Positions 43,472-52,697 of a stretch of 64,000 nt of DNA are shown piece by piece (within the stretch, counting starts at the first letter, position 1; every line of letters starts with the position of its first letter). The position numbers and the translations under genes are program-made. This stretch comes from Bhargavaea ullalensis. Its GTDB lineage: Bacteria > Bacillota > Bacilli > Bacillales_A > Planococcaceae. The DNA lies in NCBI RefSeq assembly GCF_040545425.1, contig NZ_JBEPLW010000005.1. The stretch is one strand, 5' to 3'. The notes under the pieces are model-generated. The model was not told the DNA's origin and did no database searches. It worked only from the letters and a program-made list of their open reading frames with translations.

Positions 43472-44620
43472 ATGGTAAAGAAAATCAGCCTTCTCGGTGC
43501 CACGGGTTCGATCGGCACCCAGACGGTCGATGTGGTCCGGGAAGCCCCGGACCAGTTTAAGATCACCGCGCTTGCTGCCGGTAAAAATATCGGGAAATTG
43601 CGGGAAATCATCCGGGAGACGGAACCTGAGATCGTCTCGGTGGACGCCCCGGCGGATGCAACCCTGCTTTCGGGTGAGTTCCCGAAAGTGGAATTTGTCC
43701 ACGGGCGCGAAGGGCTCATCGAAGTAGCGGCCCGGTCGGATGCCGACGTGGTCGTCAGTGCCGTGGTCGGAAGCCTCGGGCTGGAGCCGACGATTGAAGC
43801 GATCCGCAACGGCCGAAACATCGCCATTGCGAACAAAGAAACGCTTGTCGCAGCGGGAGACATCGTGACGGCGGAAGCCCGCCGTCACGGCATTTCCCTC
43901 CTGCCCGTCGACAGCGAGCATTCGGCGCTGTTCCAGTCGTTGAACGGCGAAAAAGCAGAACGTGCCGAACGGCTCATCCTGACGGCTTCCGGAGGGAGTT
44001 TCCGCGACAAGACGCGCGATGAACTGGAAGGCGTGACGATCGAGCAGGCGCTGGACCATCCGAACTGGTCGATGGGCAGCAAGCTGACGATCGATTCCGC
44101 GACCATGATGAACAAAGGTCTTGAAGTGATCGAGGCCCATCATCTGTTCGGCATGCCCTATGACCGGATCGACGTGCTGATCCACCGGGAGAGCATCATC
44201 CATTCGATGGTGGAATTCGCCGACACGAGCGTCATGGCGCAGCTTGGTTCGCCGGACATGCGCGTTCCGATCCAATATGCGCTCACTTGGCCGGACCGCC
44301 TCCCGAGAAAAGGGACCGAGCGGCTCGACCTGGCCAAAATCGGCACGCTCCATTTCGAAGAAGTCGACCTGAATCGCTATCCGGCGCTCCGCATCGCATT
44401 TGAGGCGGGCCGGACGGGCGGCACGGCGACGACTGTCATGAACGCCGCAAACGAGACGGCGGTCGGTCTGTTCATGGAAGGCCGGATCGCATTCACGGAA
44501 ATCGAAGGACTCGTGGAACGCGTGCTCGACCGCCATGCCGTCATCTCGTCGCCGGACCTCGGCACGGTGCTTGAGGCCGATTCGCTTGCAAGAAAAAGTG
44601 TACTCGATATGGTAAAATGA
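43472..44620 (+). CDS. dxr: 1-deoxy-D-xylulose 5-phosphate reductoisomerase
   Basis: Dxr makes 2-C-methylerythritol 4-phosphate in the MEP isoprenoid pathway, the precursor route for UppS. The 382-residue protein has the NADPH motif LLGATGSIGTQT, VDSEHSALFQ, LTASGGSFR and the substrate loop WSMGSKLTIDSATMMNKGLE. It lies in the uppS-cdsA-dxr-rseP lipid and envelope operon. Confidence 0.98.
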   Translation: MVKKISLLGATGSIGTQTVDVVREAPDQFKITALAAGKNIGKLREIIRETEPEIVSVDAPADATLLSGEFPKVEFVHGREGLIEVAARSDADVVVSAVVGSLGLEPTIEAIRNGRNIAIANKETLVAAGDIVTAEARRHGISLLPVDSEHSALFQSLNGEKAERAERLILTASGGSFRDKTRDELEGVTIEQALDHPNWSMGSKLTIDSATMMNKGLEVIEAHHLFGMPYDRIDVLIHRESIIHSMVEFADTSVMAQLGSPDMRVPIQYALTWPDRLPRKGTERLDLAKIGTLHFEEVDLNRYPALRIAFEAGRTGGTATTVMNAANETAVGLFMEGRIAFTEIEGLVERVLDRHAVISSPDLGTVLEADSLARKSVLDMVK

Positions 44621-44664
44621 TGTGATATGAAATCCGGCATCAGTCCGGGTGAAGGTGGGTGCCC

Positions 44665-45924
44665 ATGCAAACAATCATTGCATTCGTTGTCGTCTTCGGC
44701 ACACTTGTATTTTTCCATGAACTCGGCCACTTCCTGTTCGCCAAGCGGACGGGCATCATGGTGCGCGAGTTCGCCATCGGCTTCGGTCCGAAACTTCTCG
44801 GCATCACGAAGGGCGAGACGCTCTATACGATCCGGCTCCTGCCGCTCGGCGGCTATGTCCGGATGGCCGGAGAGGATTTTGACACATTCGAACTGCAGCC
44901 GGGCCACCGGATCGGTCTCGTCCTGGACCAAAACGGCAACGCGGAGCGGATTGTCCTGAACCAGAACGACCGCACACCGGATATGCTTTATCTGGAAGTG
45001 GAAAAAGCGGATCTGGAGAAGGATTTGTACATCGAAGGCTATGACGAGGAGGAACAGAAGGTCCGCTATCCGGTAGCCCGGAATGCGGTCATTTCCGAAA
45101 AGGGCCAAGAGACGATCATCGCGCCGCATGACCGGCAGTTCGAATCCAAGCCGCTCGGCGCACGTGCGCTGACGATCTTTGCCGGCCCGCTGTTCAACTT
45201 CATCCTTGCCTTCGTCATCTTCACGCTGCTTGGCCTGTTCCAGGGCATTCCGACAAACGAAGCCCTCATCAAGGATGTCACGGATGACGGGCCTGCCGTC
45301 TCGGCGGGAATCGAGCCGGGAGACATCATCGAGTCGGTGGACGGCAAGAAAATCGATTCGTGGAATGCTTTCGCCGCCATCATCCAGGACCGTCCCGGTG
45401 AGCAACTGCAAATCGGTGTCGGCCGCGACGGCAAACATCTGGAATTTCCGCTCACGGCGGATTCGGTGGACGTCGAAGGACAGACGATCGGCCAGATCGG
45501 CGTGATCCACGAACCGGTCTATGAAAAGAACCCACTGAAAGCCTTTGTCTACGGCGGAGAACAGACCTGGTTCTGGTTCAAGCGGATCTTCGAACTGCTC
45601 GGCATGCTCGTCACGGGGAAATTCTCGATTGACGCGCTGTCCGGGCCGGTCGGGATCTACCAGGCGACCGGCCAGGTTGCCCAGTACGGCATCTTCAACC
45701 TGATGAGCTGGGCGGCGGTGCTCAGCATCAACCTGGGCATCATGAACCTCCTGCCGCTGCCTGCGCTCGACGGGGGCCGGCTCTTGTTCTTCGGCTTTGA
45801 GGCCATCAGGGGCAAGCCGATCGACAAGCAGAAAGAAGGCATGGTCCATCTGGTCGGCATCATGCTGCTCATGGTGCTCATGATCGTCGTCACGTGGAAC
45901 GATATCCAGCGGTTCTTCTTCTGA
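44665..45924 (+). CDS. rseP: Site-2 intramembrane metalloprotease RseP/RasP
   Basis: This zinc protease cuts anti-sigma factors and signal-peptide remnants within the membrane. The 419-residue protein has the zinc motif HELGH (His18-His22) in the first membrane helix, one PDZ domain at about 205-275 (GIEPGDIIESVDG), and the second active-site motif LPLPALDGGRLLF in a C-terminal membrane helix. ATG 44665 follows AAGGTGGG. The gene is named rasP in B. subtilis. proS follows after 39 nt. Confidence 0.96.
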   Translation: MQTIIAFVVVFGTLVFFHELGHFLFAKRTGIMVREFAIGFGPKLLGITKGETLYTIRLLPLGGYVRMAGEDFDTFELQPGHRIGLVLDQNGNAERIVLNQNDRTPDMLYLEVEKADLEKDLYIEGYDEEEQKVRYPVARNAVISEKGQETIIAPHDRQFESKPLGARALTIFAGPLFNFILAFVIFTLLGLFQGIPTNEALIKDVTDDGPAVSAGIEPGDIIESVDGKKIDSWNAFAAIIQDRPGEQLQIGVGRDGKHLEFPLTADSVDVEGQTIGQIGVIHEPVYEKNPLKAFVYGGEQTWFWFKRIFELLGMLVTGKFSIDALSGPVGIYQATGQVAQYGIFNLMSWAAVLSINLGIMNLLPLPALDGGRLLFFGFEAIRGKPIDKQKEGMVHLVGIMLLMVLMIVVTWNDIQRFFF

Positions 45925-45963
45925 CGAATTACTATAACTCACGAATCCGGGGTGCAAAATCCG

Positions 45964-47664
45964 ATGAGACAAAGCAAAACGTTCATACCAACATTGCGCG
46001 AAACGCCGGCTGATGCGGAGATCCGTTCCCATCAGTTCCTGCTGCGCGCAGGTTACATCCGGCAAAATACGAGCGGGGTTTATTCGTACCTGCCGCTCGG
46101 CAAAAAGATGCTGAGGAAAATCGAGACGATCGTCCGGGAAGAGATGGACGCAATCGGCGGTTCGGAAGTGCTCATGCCGTCCCTGCAACAGGCCGAACTC
46201 TGGCAGGAAACCGGGCGCTGGTACACTTACGGTCCGGAGCTCATGAGGCTGCACGACCGCCACGACCGGGAATTTGCCCTCGGGCCGACACACGAGGAAG
46301 TGGTCACGTCGCTCCTGAGAGACGAAGTCAAGTCGTACAAGAAACTGCCTCTGACGCTTTACCAGATCCAGACGAAGTTCCGTGACGAAAAGCGGCCCCG
46401 CTTCGGCCTGCTCCGTGGACGGGAATTCATCATGAAAGATGCCTACTCCTTCCATGATTCCAAGGAGAGTCTGGACGAAACATACGCGGACATGAAGCAG
46501 GCGTATACGAACATCTTCACCCGACTCGGCCTCAACTTCCGGGCGGTCATCGCGGATTCCGGCGCGATCGGCGGCAAGGACACGCATGAGTTCATGGTGC
46601 TTTCCGACATCGGGGAAGACACGATCGCCTACAGCGATTCGTCCGAATACGCGGCCAACATCGAAATGGCGGAAGTCAATGTGGATTACGCTGTTCCGGA
46701 AGAAACCGAAAAGGCGCTCGAGAAAGTCGAAACACCGGACGTCCGCACCATTTCCGACGTGTCCGCTTTCCTCGGGGTAGAGCCGGCAGACTGCCTCAAG
46801 ACGCTTGTGTTCATCGTGGATGACGAGCCGGTCGTCGTGCTCTGCCGCGGCGATCACGAGATCAACGACATCAAGGTAAAAAATGCACTGGACGGCAAAG
46901 TCGTCGAACTGGCGACGCCCGAACAGGTCAAGGAAGCGACCGGCACCGACATCGGCTCGCTCGGACCGGTCAAGCTGCCGACGGGACTCAGGGTCATCGC
47001 CGACCACGCCGTCCGATCGGTGCGAAACGCCGTGACGGGAGCCAATGAAGACGGCTTCCATTACAAAAACACCAATCCGGAGAGGGATTTCTCGGTGGAC
47101 CGCTATGAAGATCTGCGCTTCATCATGGAGGGCGATCCGTCGCCGGACGGCCAGGGGACGATCAAGTTCGCCCGCGGCATCGAGGTCGGCCACATCTTCA
47201 AGCTCGGAACGACTTATTCGGAGCCGATGGACGGAAAGTTCCTCGACAGCAACGGCCGGGAACAACCATACATCATGGGTTGCTACGGAATCGGCGTATC
47301 GCGCATCCTGTCGGCAATGGCCGAGCAGTTCCACGACGAGAGCGGCCTCGCCTGGCCGAAGGAGATGGCGCCTGCAGACATCCATCTTCTGCCGGTGAAT
47401 ATGAAAGATGACGACCAGCGCCAGCTTGCCGATGAACTGTATCACCTCCTCACTTCTTACCGGTATGAGTGCCTCTATGACGACCGTCCTGAACGTGTTG
47501 GAGTCAAATTTGCAGATGCCGATCTTATCGGCCTGCCGGTCCGCATCACGATCGGCAAAAAAGCGGCCGAAGGGATTGTGGAAGTTAAATTCCGCAAAAC
47601 CGGCGATACGGTCGAATGGAAAAAGGAAGAACTGACGGACAAGCTTCGTTCGTTCTTTGGCTAA
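45964..47664 (+). CDS. proS: Prolyl-tRNA synthetase, bacterial type
   Basis: ProS charges tRNA-Pro. The 566 residues include class II motif 1 (TSGVYSYLPLG), motif 2 (TKFRDEKRPRFGLLRGREF), an inserted editing domain (about 225-400, with TLVFIVDDEPVVVLCRGDHEIN), motif 3 (GIGVSRI) and an anticodon-binding domain. ATG 45964 gives MRQSKTFIPTLRETPADAE, matching other ProS proteins. Only 39 nt separate it from rseP, too little for a T-box. A terminator follows. Confidence 0.98.
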   Translation: MRQSKTFIPTLRETPADAEIRSHQFLLRAGYIRQNTSGVYSYLPLGKKMLRKIETIVREEMDAIGGSEVLMPSLQQAELWQETGRWYTYGPELMRLHDRHDREFALGPTHEEVVTSLLRDEVKSYKKLPLTLYQIQTKFRDEKRPRFGLLRGREFIMKDAYSFHDSKESLDETYADMKQAYTNIFTRLGLNFRAVIADSGAIGGKDTHEFMVLSDIGEDTIAYSDSSEYAANIEMAEVNVDYAVPEETEKALEKVETPDVRTISDVSAFLGVEPADCLKTLVFIVDDEPVVVLCRGDHEINDIKVKNALDGKVVELATPEQVKEATGTDIGSLGPVKLPTGLRVIADHAVRSVRNAVTGANEDGFHYKNTNPERDFSVDRYEDLRFIMEGDPSPDGQGTIKFARGIEVGHIFKLGTTYSEPMDGKFLDSNGREQPYIMGCYGIGVSRILSAMAEQFHDESGLAWPKEMAPADIHLLPVNMKDDDQRQLADELYHLLTSYRYECLYDDRPERVGVKFADADLIGLPVRITIGKKAAEGIVEVKFRKTGDTVEWKKEELTDKLRSFFG

Positions 47665-47682
47665 TCGACGCTCGGAAAAGAT

Positions 47683-47718
47683 GGGAATGGCCCGGTTTGG
47701 GCTTTTCCCTTCTTTTTT
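47683..47718 (+). terminator. Terminator of the uppS-proS unit
   Basis: Two-part stem, GGGAA/TTCCC (47683-47687, 47705-47709) around GCCC/GGGC (47690-47693, 47699-47702), then TTCTTTTTT. Confidence 0.75.
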
Positions 47719-47748
47719 CTCTCCGGGCATGGAAGGGGGAGAAAGCTG

Positions 47749-50700
47749 TTGGAACAGGATCCAAAGATGCGCTTTAATATCCTGCTGCAGCATATCGGCA
47801 TGACCGACGACGGGATGGCCGGGTATTTCGGAGGCGCTGCGCTTGAACGTCTGGATGTTCACAAGAAGTCGCGCGTCTGGCATTTTCGCGTCACGCTGAA
47901 ACGGATTTTGCCGGTCACGGTTTTTTCGGAGTTCAGGAAGAGAATCGATGCGACATTCAGTCCGGTGGCCCGCGTCCTTTTGGACATCCGGGCGGAAGAG
48001 CCGGCGGCGGATGAGAAGCTGGTGCAGGGCTACTGGCCCTTTGTGCTGGAAGAACTGCCGGACATGTCGCCTCCCGTAAGGGCTCGTCTGTCAGGTCAGC
48101 TCCCGTCATGGAACGGCCAATCCCTTCAGCTCACATGCGGCTCCGAGCTGGAGCTTCAGACGATGAAGGGAAAATACGCCCGGATTCTGGCGGAGGTCTA
48201 TGCGGGATTCGGCTTTGCGCCCGTCCCTGTGGAATTTGTCCTCGGTGAAGAGGATGAGGGGGCCGAAGAAGAACGCAAGAAATTCTTGGAACAACGACGC
48301 GCCGAGGAAGAGGCGCTTGCGAGCCGCGCACTTGCGGACCTTCAAAAACGCGAGAAGGAAAAGAAAGAGTCCGGCAAGCCGTCCGGACCATTTTCCATCG
48401 GCCTTCCGATCAAACCGGATGAGCCGATCACCGGCATCCGCCTCATCCAGGACGAGGAGCGCAGGGTGACGATCGAGGGCGTCGTCTTTGATGTGGAAAT
48501 CCGGGAGCTCAGGAGCGGCAGGTCCCTCCTTACGGCAAAAGTGACCGACTACACCGACTCGATCCAGGTGAAAATGTTCTCCCGGGACAAGGAAGACGCA
48601 GAGGCGATGACCGGACTCAAAAAAGGGGCCTGGGTCCGTGCAAGAGGATCGATCCAGAACGACACATTCGTCCGCGACCTCATCATGATGGCACAGGACA
48701 TCATGGAAATCACCCCGGCCATCAGGAAAGACACCGCGCCGGAAGACCGCAAGCGGATCGAGCTCCATGCTCATTCCAACATGAGCCAAATGGACGCGGT
48801 CGTCTCAGCGGGCGAGATCGTCGCCCAAGCGGCGAAATGGGGGCACCCGGCGGTCGCCATCACAGATCATGCCAACGTACAAGGGTTTCCGGATGCCTAT
48901 ACCGCCGGCCAGAAGCACGGCATCAAAGTCATTTTCGGCCTTGAGGCGAACATTGTGAATGACGGCGTTCCCGTCGCCTATGAGGAAGTGGACAGAAACC
49001 TGGATGACGCCGAATACATCGTCTTTGACGTGGAGACGACCGGCCTGTCCGCCGTCTACGATAAGATCATCGAGCTGGCGGCGGTCCGCGTGAAGGACGG
49101 GGAGATCATCGATACGTTCGAGAGCTTTTCGGACCCGGGCCATCCGCTGTCCGCCACGACGATTGACCTGACGGGGATCACCGACGATATGGTGCGGGGA
49201 ACTCCGCAGATCGAAGAAGTCGCACGGCGGTTCCATGAATGGGCCGGAACGGGGATCCTCGTTGCGCACAACGCCTCCTTCGATATGGGTTTCCTGTACG
49301 AAGCCTATAAAAAGGCGGGCATCGAGGAAAGGTCGCATCCGGTGATCGATACACTTGAACTCGCCCGGATGCTTCATCCGGAACTGAAGAACCACCGTCT
49401 GAACACGCTTTGCAAGAAGTTCGGCATCGACCTCACCCAGCATCACCGGGCGATCTATGACTGTGAGGCGACAGGCCATCTGCTTGTCCATCTGCTGAAA
49501 GAGGCGGAAGAGCTGGGGATCAAAAACCACAATGAATTCAATCTGCATATCGGCGGCGGGGATGCCTACAAGCGCGCCCGCCCGTCCCACTGCACGATTC
49601 TCGTGAAAAACCAGACCGGCCTGAAAAACCTGTTCAAGCTCGTCTCCTCTTCCCATACGGAGACGTACTACCGGGTTCCCCGCATTCCGCGCTCGGTGCT
49701 CCAGCGGCACCGGGAAGGTCTGCTCATCGGCTCGGGCTGCGACAAGGGAGAGGTATTTGAGGGGCTCATGCAGAAGCCGCTCGATGAAGTGGAGGAGATT
49801 GCGAAGTTCTACGACTACCTCGAAGTACACCCGAAACCGGTCTATGCCCATCTGATCGAACTGGAGCTTGTCCGGGATGAATGGAACCTTGAAGACATCA
49901 TCCGCAAAATGATGAAGCTCGGCAAAAAAACTGGACTGCCGGTCGTTGCCACGGGGAATGTCCATTACATCGAGGATCACCAGGCTGCTTACCGGAAGAT
50001 TCTTATCGGTTCGCAAGGCGGTGCCAATCCGCTGAACCGGCATTCTCTGCCCGATGTCCACTTTCGGACAACCGATGAAATGCTGGAGGAGTTTGCGTTC
50101 CTCGGCGAAGAGAAGGCCGAGGAGATCGTCATCGACAACCCGAGATGGGTGGCGGAACAGATCGGAGAAGTCCAGGTCATCAAGGATGAACTGTTCACCC
50201 CCGTCATCGAAGGCGCGGACGATGAGGTGCGGGATCTCACCTACACGATGGCCCATTCAATCTACGGCGAAAAACTGCCGGAAATCGTCACCGAACGTCT
50301 GGAAAAAGAATTGAAGTCAATCATCGGGCACGGATTTGGGGTCATTTACCTCATTTCTCACAAGCTCGTCAAAAAGTCGCTTGACGACGGATACCTCGTC
50401 GGATCCAGGGGATCGGTCGGCTCTTCGCTCGTTGCCACGATGATGGAAATCACGGAAGTGAACCCGCTTCCGCCGCACTACGTATGCCCTTCGTGCAAGA
50501 AATCAGAGTTCATCACGGACGGAAGCATCGGTTCCGGGTTTGACCTGCCGAGAAAAGACTGCGGGGACTGCGGTGTCCCGATGACAAAGGACGGCCACGA
50601 CATTCCGTTTGAGACGTTCCTCGGTTTCAAGGGCGACAAAGTCCCGGATATCGATTTGAACTTCAGCGGCGAATACCAGCCGCGCGCGCACAATTATACA

Positions 50701-52065
50701 AAAGAGCTGTTTGGTGAAGACTATGTGTACCGTGCCGGGACAATCGGGACGGTTGCCGAGAAAACGGCCTACGGATATGTGCGCGGCTACATGAACGACA
50801 ACAACCTGACGATCAGGGGAGCGGAGATCGACCGCCTCGTTCAAGGCTGCAGCGGCGTCAAGCGGAACACCGGCCAGCACCCGGGCGGGATCATCGTCGT
50901 TCCGGACACGATGGACATTTACGACTTCACGCCGATCCAGTATCCGGCGGACGATCAGGAGTCCCCTTGGAAAACGACGCACTTCGACTTCCACTCCATC
51001 CATGATAATCTGCTGAAGCTGGATATACTCGGACATGATGACCCGACCGTCATCCGGATGCTCCAGGACTTGTCCGGGATGGATCCGAAGACAATCCCGA
51101 CGGACGATCCGGAAGTGATGAAGATTTTCAGCGGACCGGAATCGCTCGGCGTCACGGAAGAGCAGATCCGCTGCAAGACCGGCACGCTCGGCATCCCGGA
51201 ATTCGGGACGCGCTTCGTCCGCCAGATGCTCGAAGACACCAGGCCGTCGACTTTCTCTGAACTGGTCCAGATTTCCGGGCTTTCCCACGGCACGGATGTC
51301 TGGCTCGGCAACGCACAGGAACTCATCCACAACAAAACGTGCGTCTTGTCCGAAGTGATCGGCTGCCGGGACGACATCATGGTCTACCTGATCTACCAGG
51401 GCCTCGAACCGTCGCTCGCCTTCAAGATCATGGAATCGGTCCGGAAAGGGAAAGGCCTGACACCGGAATTCGAATCCGAGATGAAAAAGCAGGGTGTGCC
51501 GGACTGGTACATCGATTCCTGCAAAAAGATCAAGTACATGTTCCCGAAGGCGCACGCCGCCGCTTACGTGCTCATGGCAGTCCGGATCGCCTGGTTCAAG
51601 GTCCACCGCCCGCTTTTGTACTATGCGGCCTACTTCACGGTAAGGGCGTCCGACTTTGATCTGATCGGCATGAACAAGGGATCGGCGACGATCCGGGCGA
51701 AAATCGATGAAATCGAGGCCAAGGGGCTGGATGCTTCTCCAAAAGAGAAAAGCCTTCTCACGGTCCTCGAACTCGCGCTGGAAATGTGCGAGCGCGGTTT
51801 TCGTTTTGCGAAAGTCGATTTGTACAAATCGAAGGCCACCGAGTTCGTCATCGAAGGCGACGCCCTGATCCCGCCGTTCAACGCGGTTCCGGGACTCGGC
51901 AACAACGTCGCGCGGCAGATTGTTGAAGCACGCGCGGAAGGAGAATTCCTGTCCAAGGAAGATCTTCAGCAAAGGGGCCGTGTTTCAAGGGCCATCATCG
52001 ACTATATGGACGAGCTCGGCTGCCTCGAAGGCATGCCCGAAGCGAACCAGCTTTCACTGTTCTGA
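47749..52065 (+). CDS. polC: DNA polymerase III PolC (Gram-positive replicative polymerase)
   Basis: PolC is the main replicative polymerase of Bacillota. The 1438-residue protein starts with TTG after GGGGGAGA. Domains in order: an N-terminal domain, an OB fold (about 240-320), a PHP domain (HAHSNM with His340 and His342), and a proofreading exonuclease inserted within PHP (Asp427 and Glu429 in VFDVETTG, about 420-590). The rest of PHP follows, then a zinc site (CPSCKK...CGDCG, about 909-943), the polymerase core (VPDIDLNFSGE), and the C-terminal helix-hairpin region. No defect is visible. Confidence 0.98.
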   Translation: MEQDPKMRFNILLQHIGMTDDGMAGYFGGAALERLDVHKKSRVWHFRVTLKRILPVTVFSEFRKRIDATFSPVARVLLDIRAEEPAADEKLVQGYWPFVLEELPDMSPPVRARLSGQLPSWNGQSLQLTCGSELELQTMKGKYARILAEVYAGFGFAPVPVEFVLGEEDEGAEEERKKFLEQRRAEEEALASRALADLQKREKEKKESGKPSGPFSIGLPIKPDEPITGIRLIQDEERRVTIEGVVFDVEIRELRSGRSLLTAKVTDYTDSIQVKMFSRDKEDAEAMTGLKKGAWVRARGSIQNDTFVRDLIMMAQDIMEITPAIRKDTAPEDRKRIELHAHSNMSQMDAVVSAGEIVAQAAKWGHPAVAITDHANVQGFPDAYTAGQKHGIKVIFGLEANIVNDGVPVAYEEVDRNLDDAEYIVFDVETTGLSAVYDKIIELAAVRVKDGEIIDTFESFSDPGHPLSATTIDLTGITDDMVRGTPQIEEVARRFHEWAGTGILVAHNASFDMGFLYEAYKKAGIEERSHPVIDTLELARMLHPELKNHRLNTLCKKFGIDLTQHHRAIYDCEATGHLLVHLLKEAEELGIKNHNEFNLHIGGGDAYKRARPSHCTILVKNQTGLKNLFKLVSSSHTETYYRVPRIPRSVLQRHREGLLIGSGCDKGEVFEGLMQKPLDEVEEIAKFYDYLEVHPKPVYAHLIELELVRDEWNLEDIIRKMMKLGKKTGLPVVATGNVHYIEDHQAAYRKILIGSQGGANPLNRHSLPDVHFRTTDEMLEEFAFLGEEKAEEIVIDNPRWVAEQIGEVQVIKDELFTPVIEGADDEVRDLTYTMAHSIYGEKLPEIVTERLEKELKSIIGHGFGVIYLISHKLVKKSLDDGYLVGSRGSVGSSLVATMMEITEVNPLPPHYVCPSCKKSEFITDGSIGSGFDLPRKDCGDCGVPMTKDGHDIPFETFLGFKGDKVPDIDLNFSGEYQPRAHNYTKELFGEDYVYRAGTIGTVAEKTAYGYVRGYMNDNNLTIRGAEIDRLVQGCSGVKRNTGQHPGGIIVVPDTMDIYDFTPIQYPADDQESPWKTTHFDFHSIHDNLLKLDILGHDDPTVIRMLQDLSGMDPKTIPTDDPEVMKIFSGPESLGVTEEQIRCKTGTLGIPEFGTRFVRQMLEDTRPSTFSELVQISGLSHGTDVWLGNAQELIHNKTCVLSEVIGCRDDIMVYLIYQGLEPSLAFKIMESVRKGKGLTPEFESEMKKQGVPDWYIDSCKKIKYMFPKAHAAAYVLMAVRIAWFKVHRPLLYYAAYFTVRASDFDLIGMNKGSATIRAKIDEIEAKGLDASPKEKSLLTVLELALEMCERGFRFAKVDLYKSKATEFVIEGDALIPPFNAVPGLGNNVARQIVEARAEGEFLSKEDLQQRGRVSRAIIDYMDELGCLEGMPEANQLSLF

Positions 52066-52069
52066 TCGG

Positions 52070-52098
52070 TTGCAACACCTATGCGGCTATGGTAAAAT
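52070..52098 (+). promoter_or_regulatory. Sigma-A promoter of the rimP-nusA-infB operon
   Basis: TTGCAA (52070-52075), 17 nt, TAAAAT (52093-52098). It starts 5 nt after the polC stop. Confidence 0.85.
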
Positions 52099-52129
52099 TG
52101 TCTCAACAAGTTCGGATAGTCGCGCGCAG

Positions 52130-52160
52130 AAGAGTGGGATCTCCCGCTCTTTTCTGTTTG
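52130..52160 (+). terminator. Leader terminator (candidate NusA-dependent attenuator) upstream of rimP
   Basis: Nine-bp arms (52130-52138 and 52143-52151, one G-U pair), a tight ATCT loop, then TTTCTGTTTG, a broken T-tract. It lies between the promoter at 52070-52098 and the rimP start, so it can only terminate the operon's own message (or polC read-through). In B. subtilis the ylxS-nusA operon is reported to be attenuated by NusA-dependent termination. Confidence 0.65.
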
Positions 52161-52196
52161 TCGAGAGCTTTTTTTCCGGGAACCAAGGAGGTTTTT

Positions 52197-52667
52197 ATGA
52201 GCAAAATCACATCTCAAGTCGAAGAGCTCGTCAGCCCGATCCTTGATCAGGAAGGGCTGGAGCTGGTCGATATTGAATTCGTCAAAGAGGGCCGTGACTG
52301 GTTCCTCCGGGTATTCATCGATACGCCGGGCGGAGGAATCGACATCGAGCAATGTGCAGCTGTCAGCGAGCAGCTCAGCATGAAGCTGGATGAAACAGAC
52401 CCGATTCCGCAGAACTACTTTTTGGAAGTGTCTTCTCCGGGAGCCGAACGGCCGCTCAAAAAGGAGAAAGACTTTGAAAATGCGGTGGGTTCGTTCGTCC
52501 ACTTCCGGACGTATGAACCCATCGGCGGTTCGAAGGAGTTTGAGGGCTACCTGCTTTCCTACGGGGAAGAGGGAGCGGAGATCGAGATGAGAGTGAAGAC
52601 CCGCAAAGTCAAGATCGAGATACCGAAGGACAAGATCGCGTTTGCGCGCTTGGCCATCGATTTCTAG
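52197..52667 (+). CDS. rimP: Ribosome maturation factor RimP
   Basis: RimP is needed for 30S maturation. The 156-residue protein shows ELVDIEFVKEGRDWFLRVFID and ISEQ-type helix residues (AVSEQLSMKLDE), and YFLEVSSPGAERPLKK. ATG 52197 follows AAGGAGG; the upstream in-frame ATG at 52089 lies in the promoter. It is the first gene of the nusA operon. Confidence 0.97.
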   Translation: MSKITSQVEELVSPILDQEGLELVDIEFVKEGRDWFLRVFIDTPGGGIDIEQCAAVSEQLSMKLDETDPIPQNYFLEVSSPGAERPLKKEKDFENAVGSFVHFRTYEPIGGSKEFEGYLLSYGEEGAEIEMRVKTRKVKIEIPKDKIAFARLAIDF

Positions 52668-52697
52668 GCATAAAGTCAGGACAGGAGTGAATAGCAG

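Noticed and set aside
45925..45963. T-box riboswitch upstream of proS
   Set aside because: Only 39 nt separate rseP and proS; a T-box needs far more space, and proS appears co-transcribed with the lipid operon.
44377..47883. A 1168-codon minus-strand open frame opposite dxr, rseP and proS
   Set aside because: It crosses three well-defined genes and their terminator, has no recognisable domain, and is an antisense artefact of codon bias.
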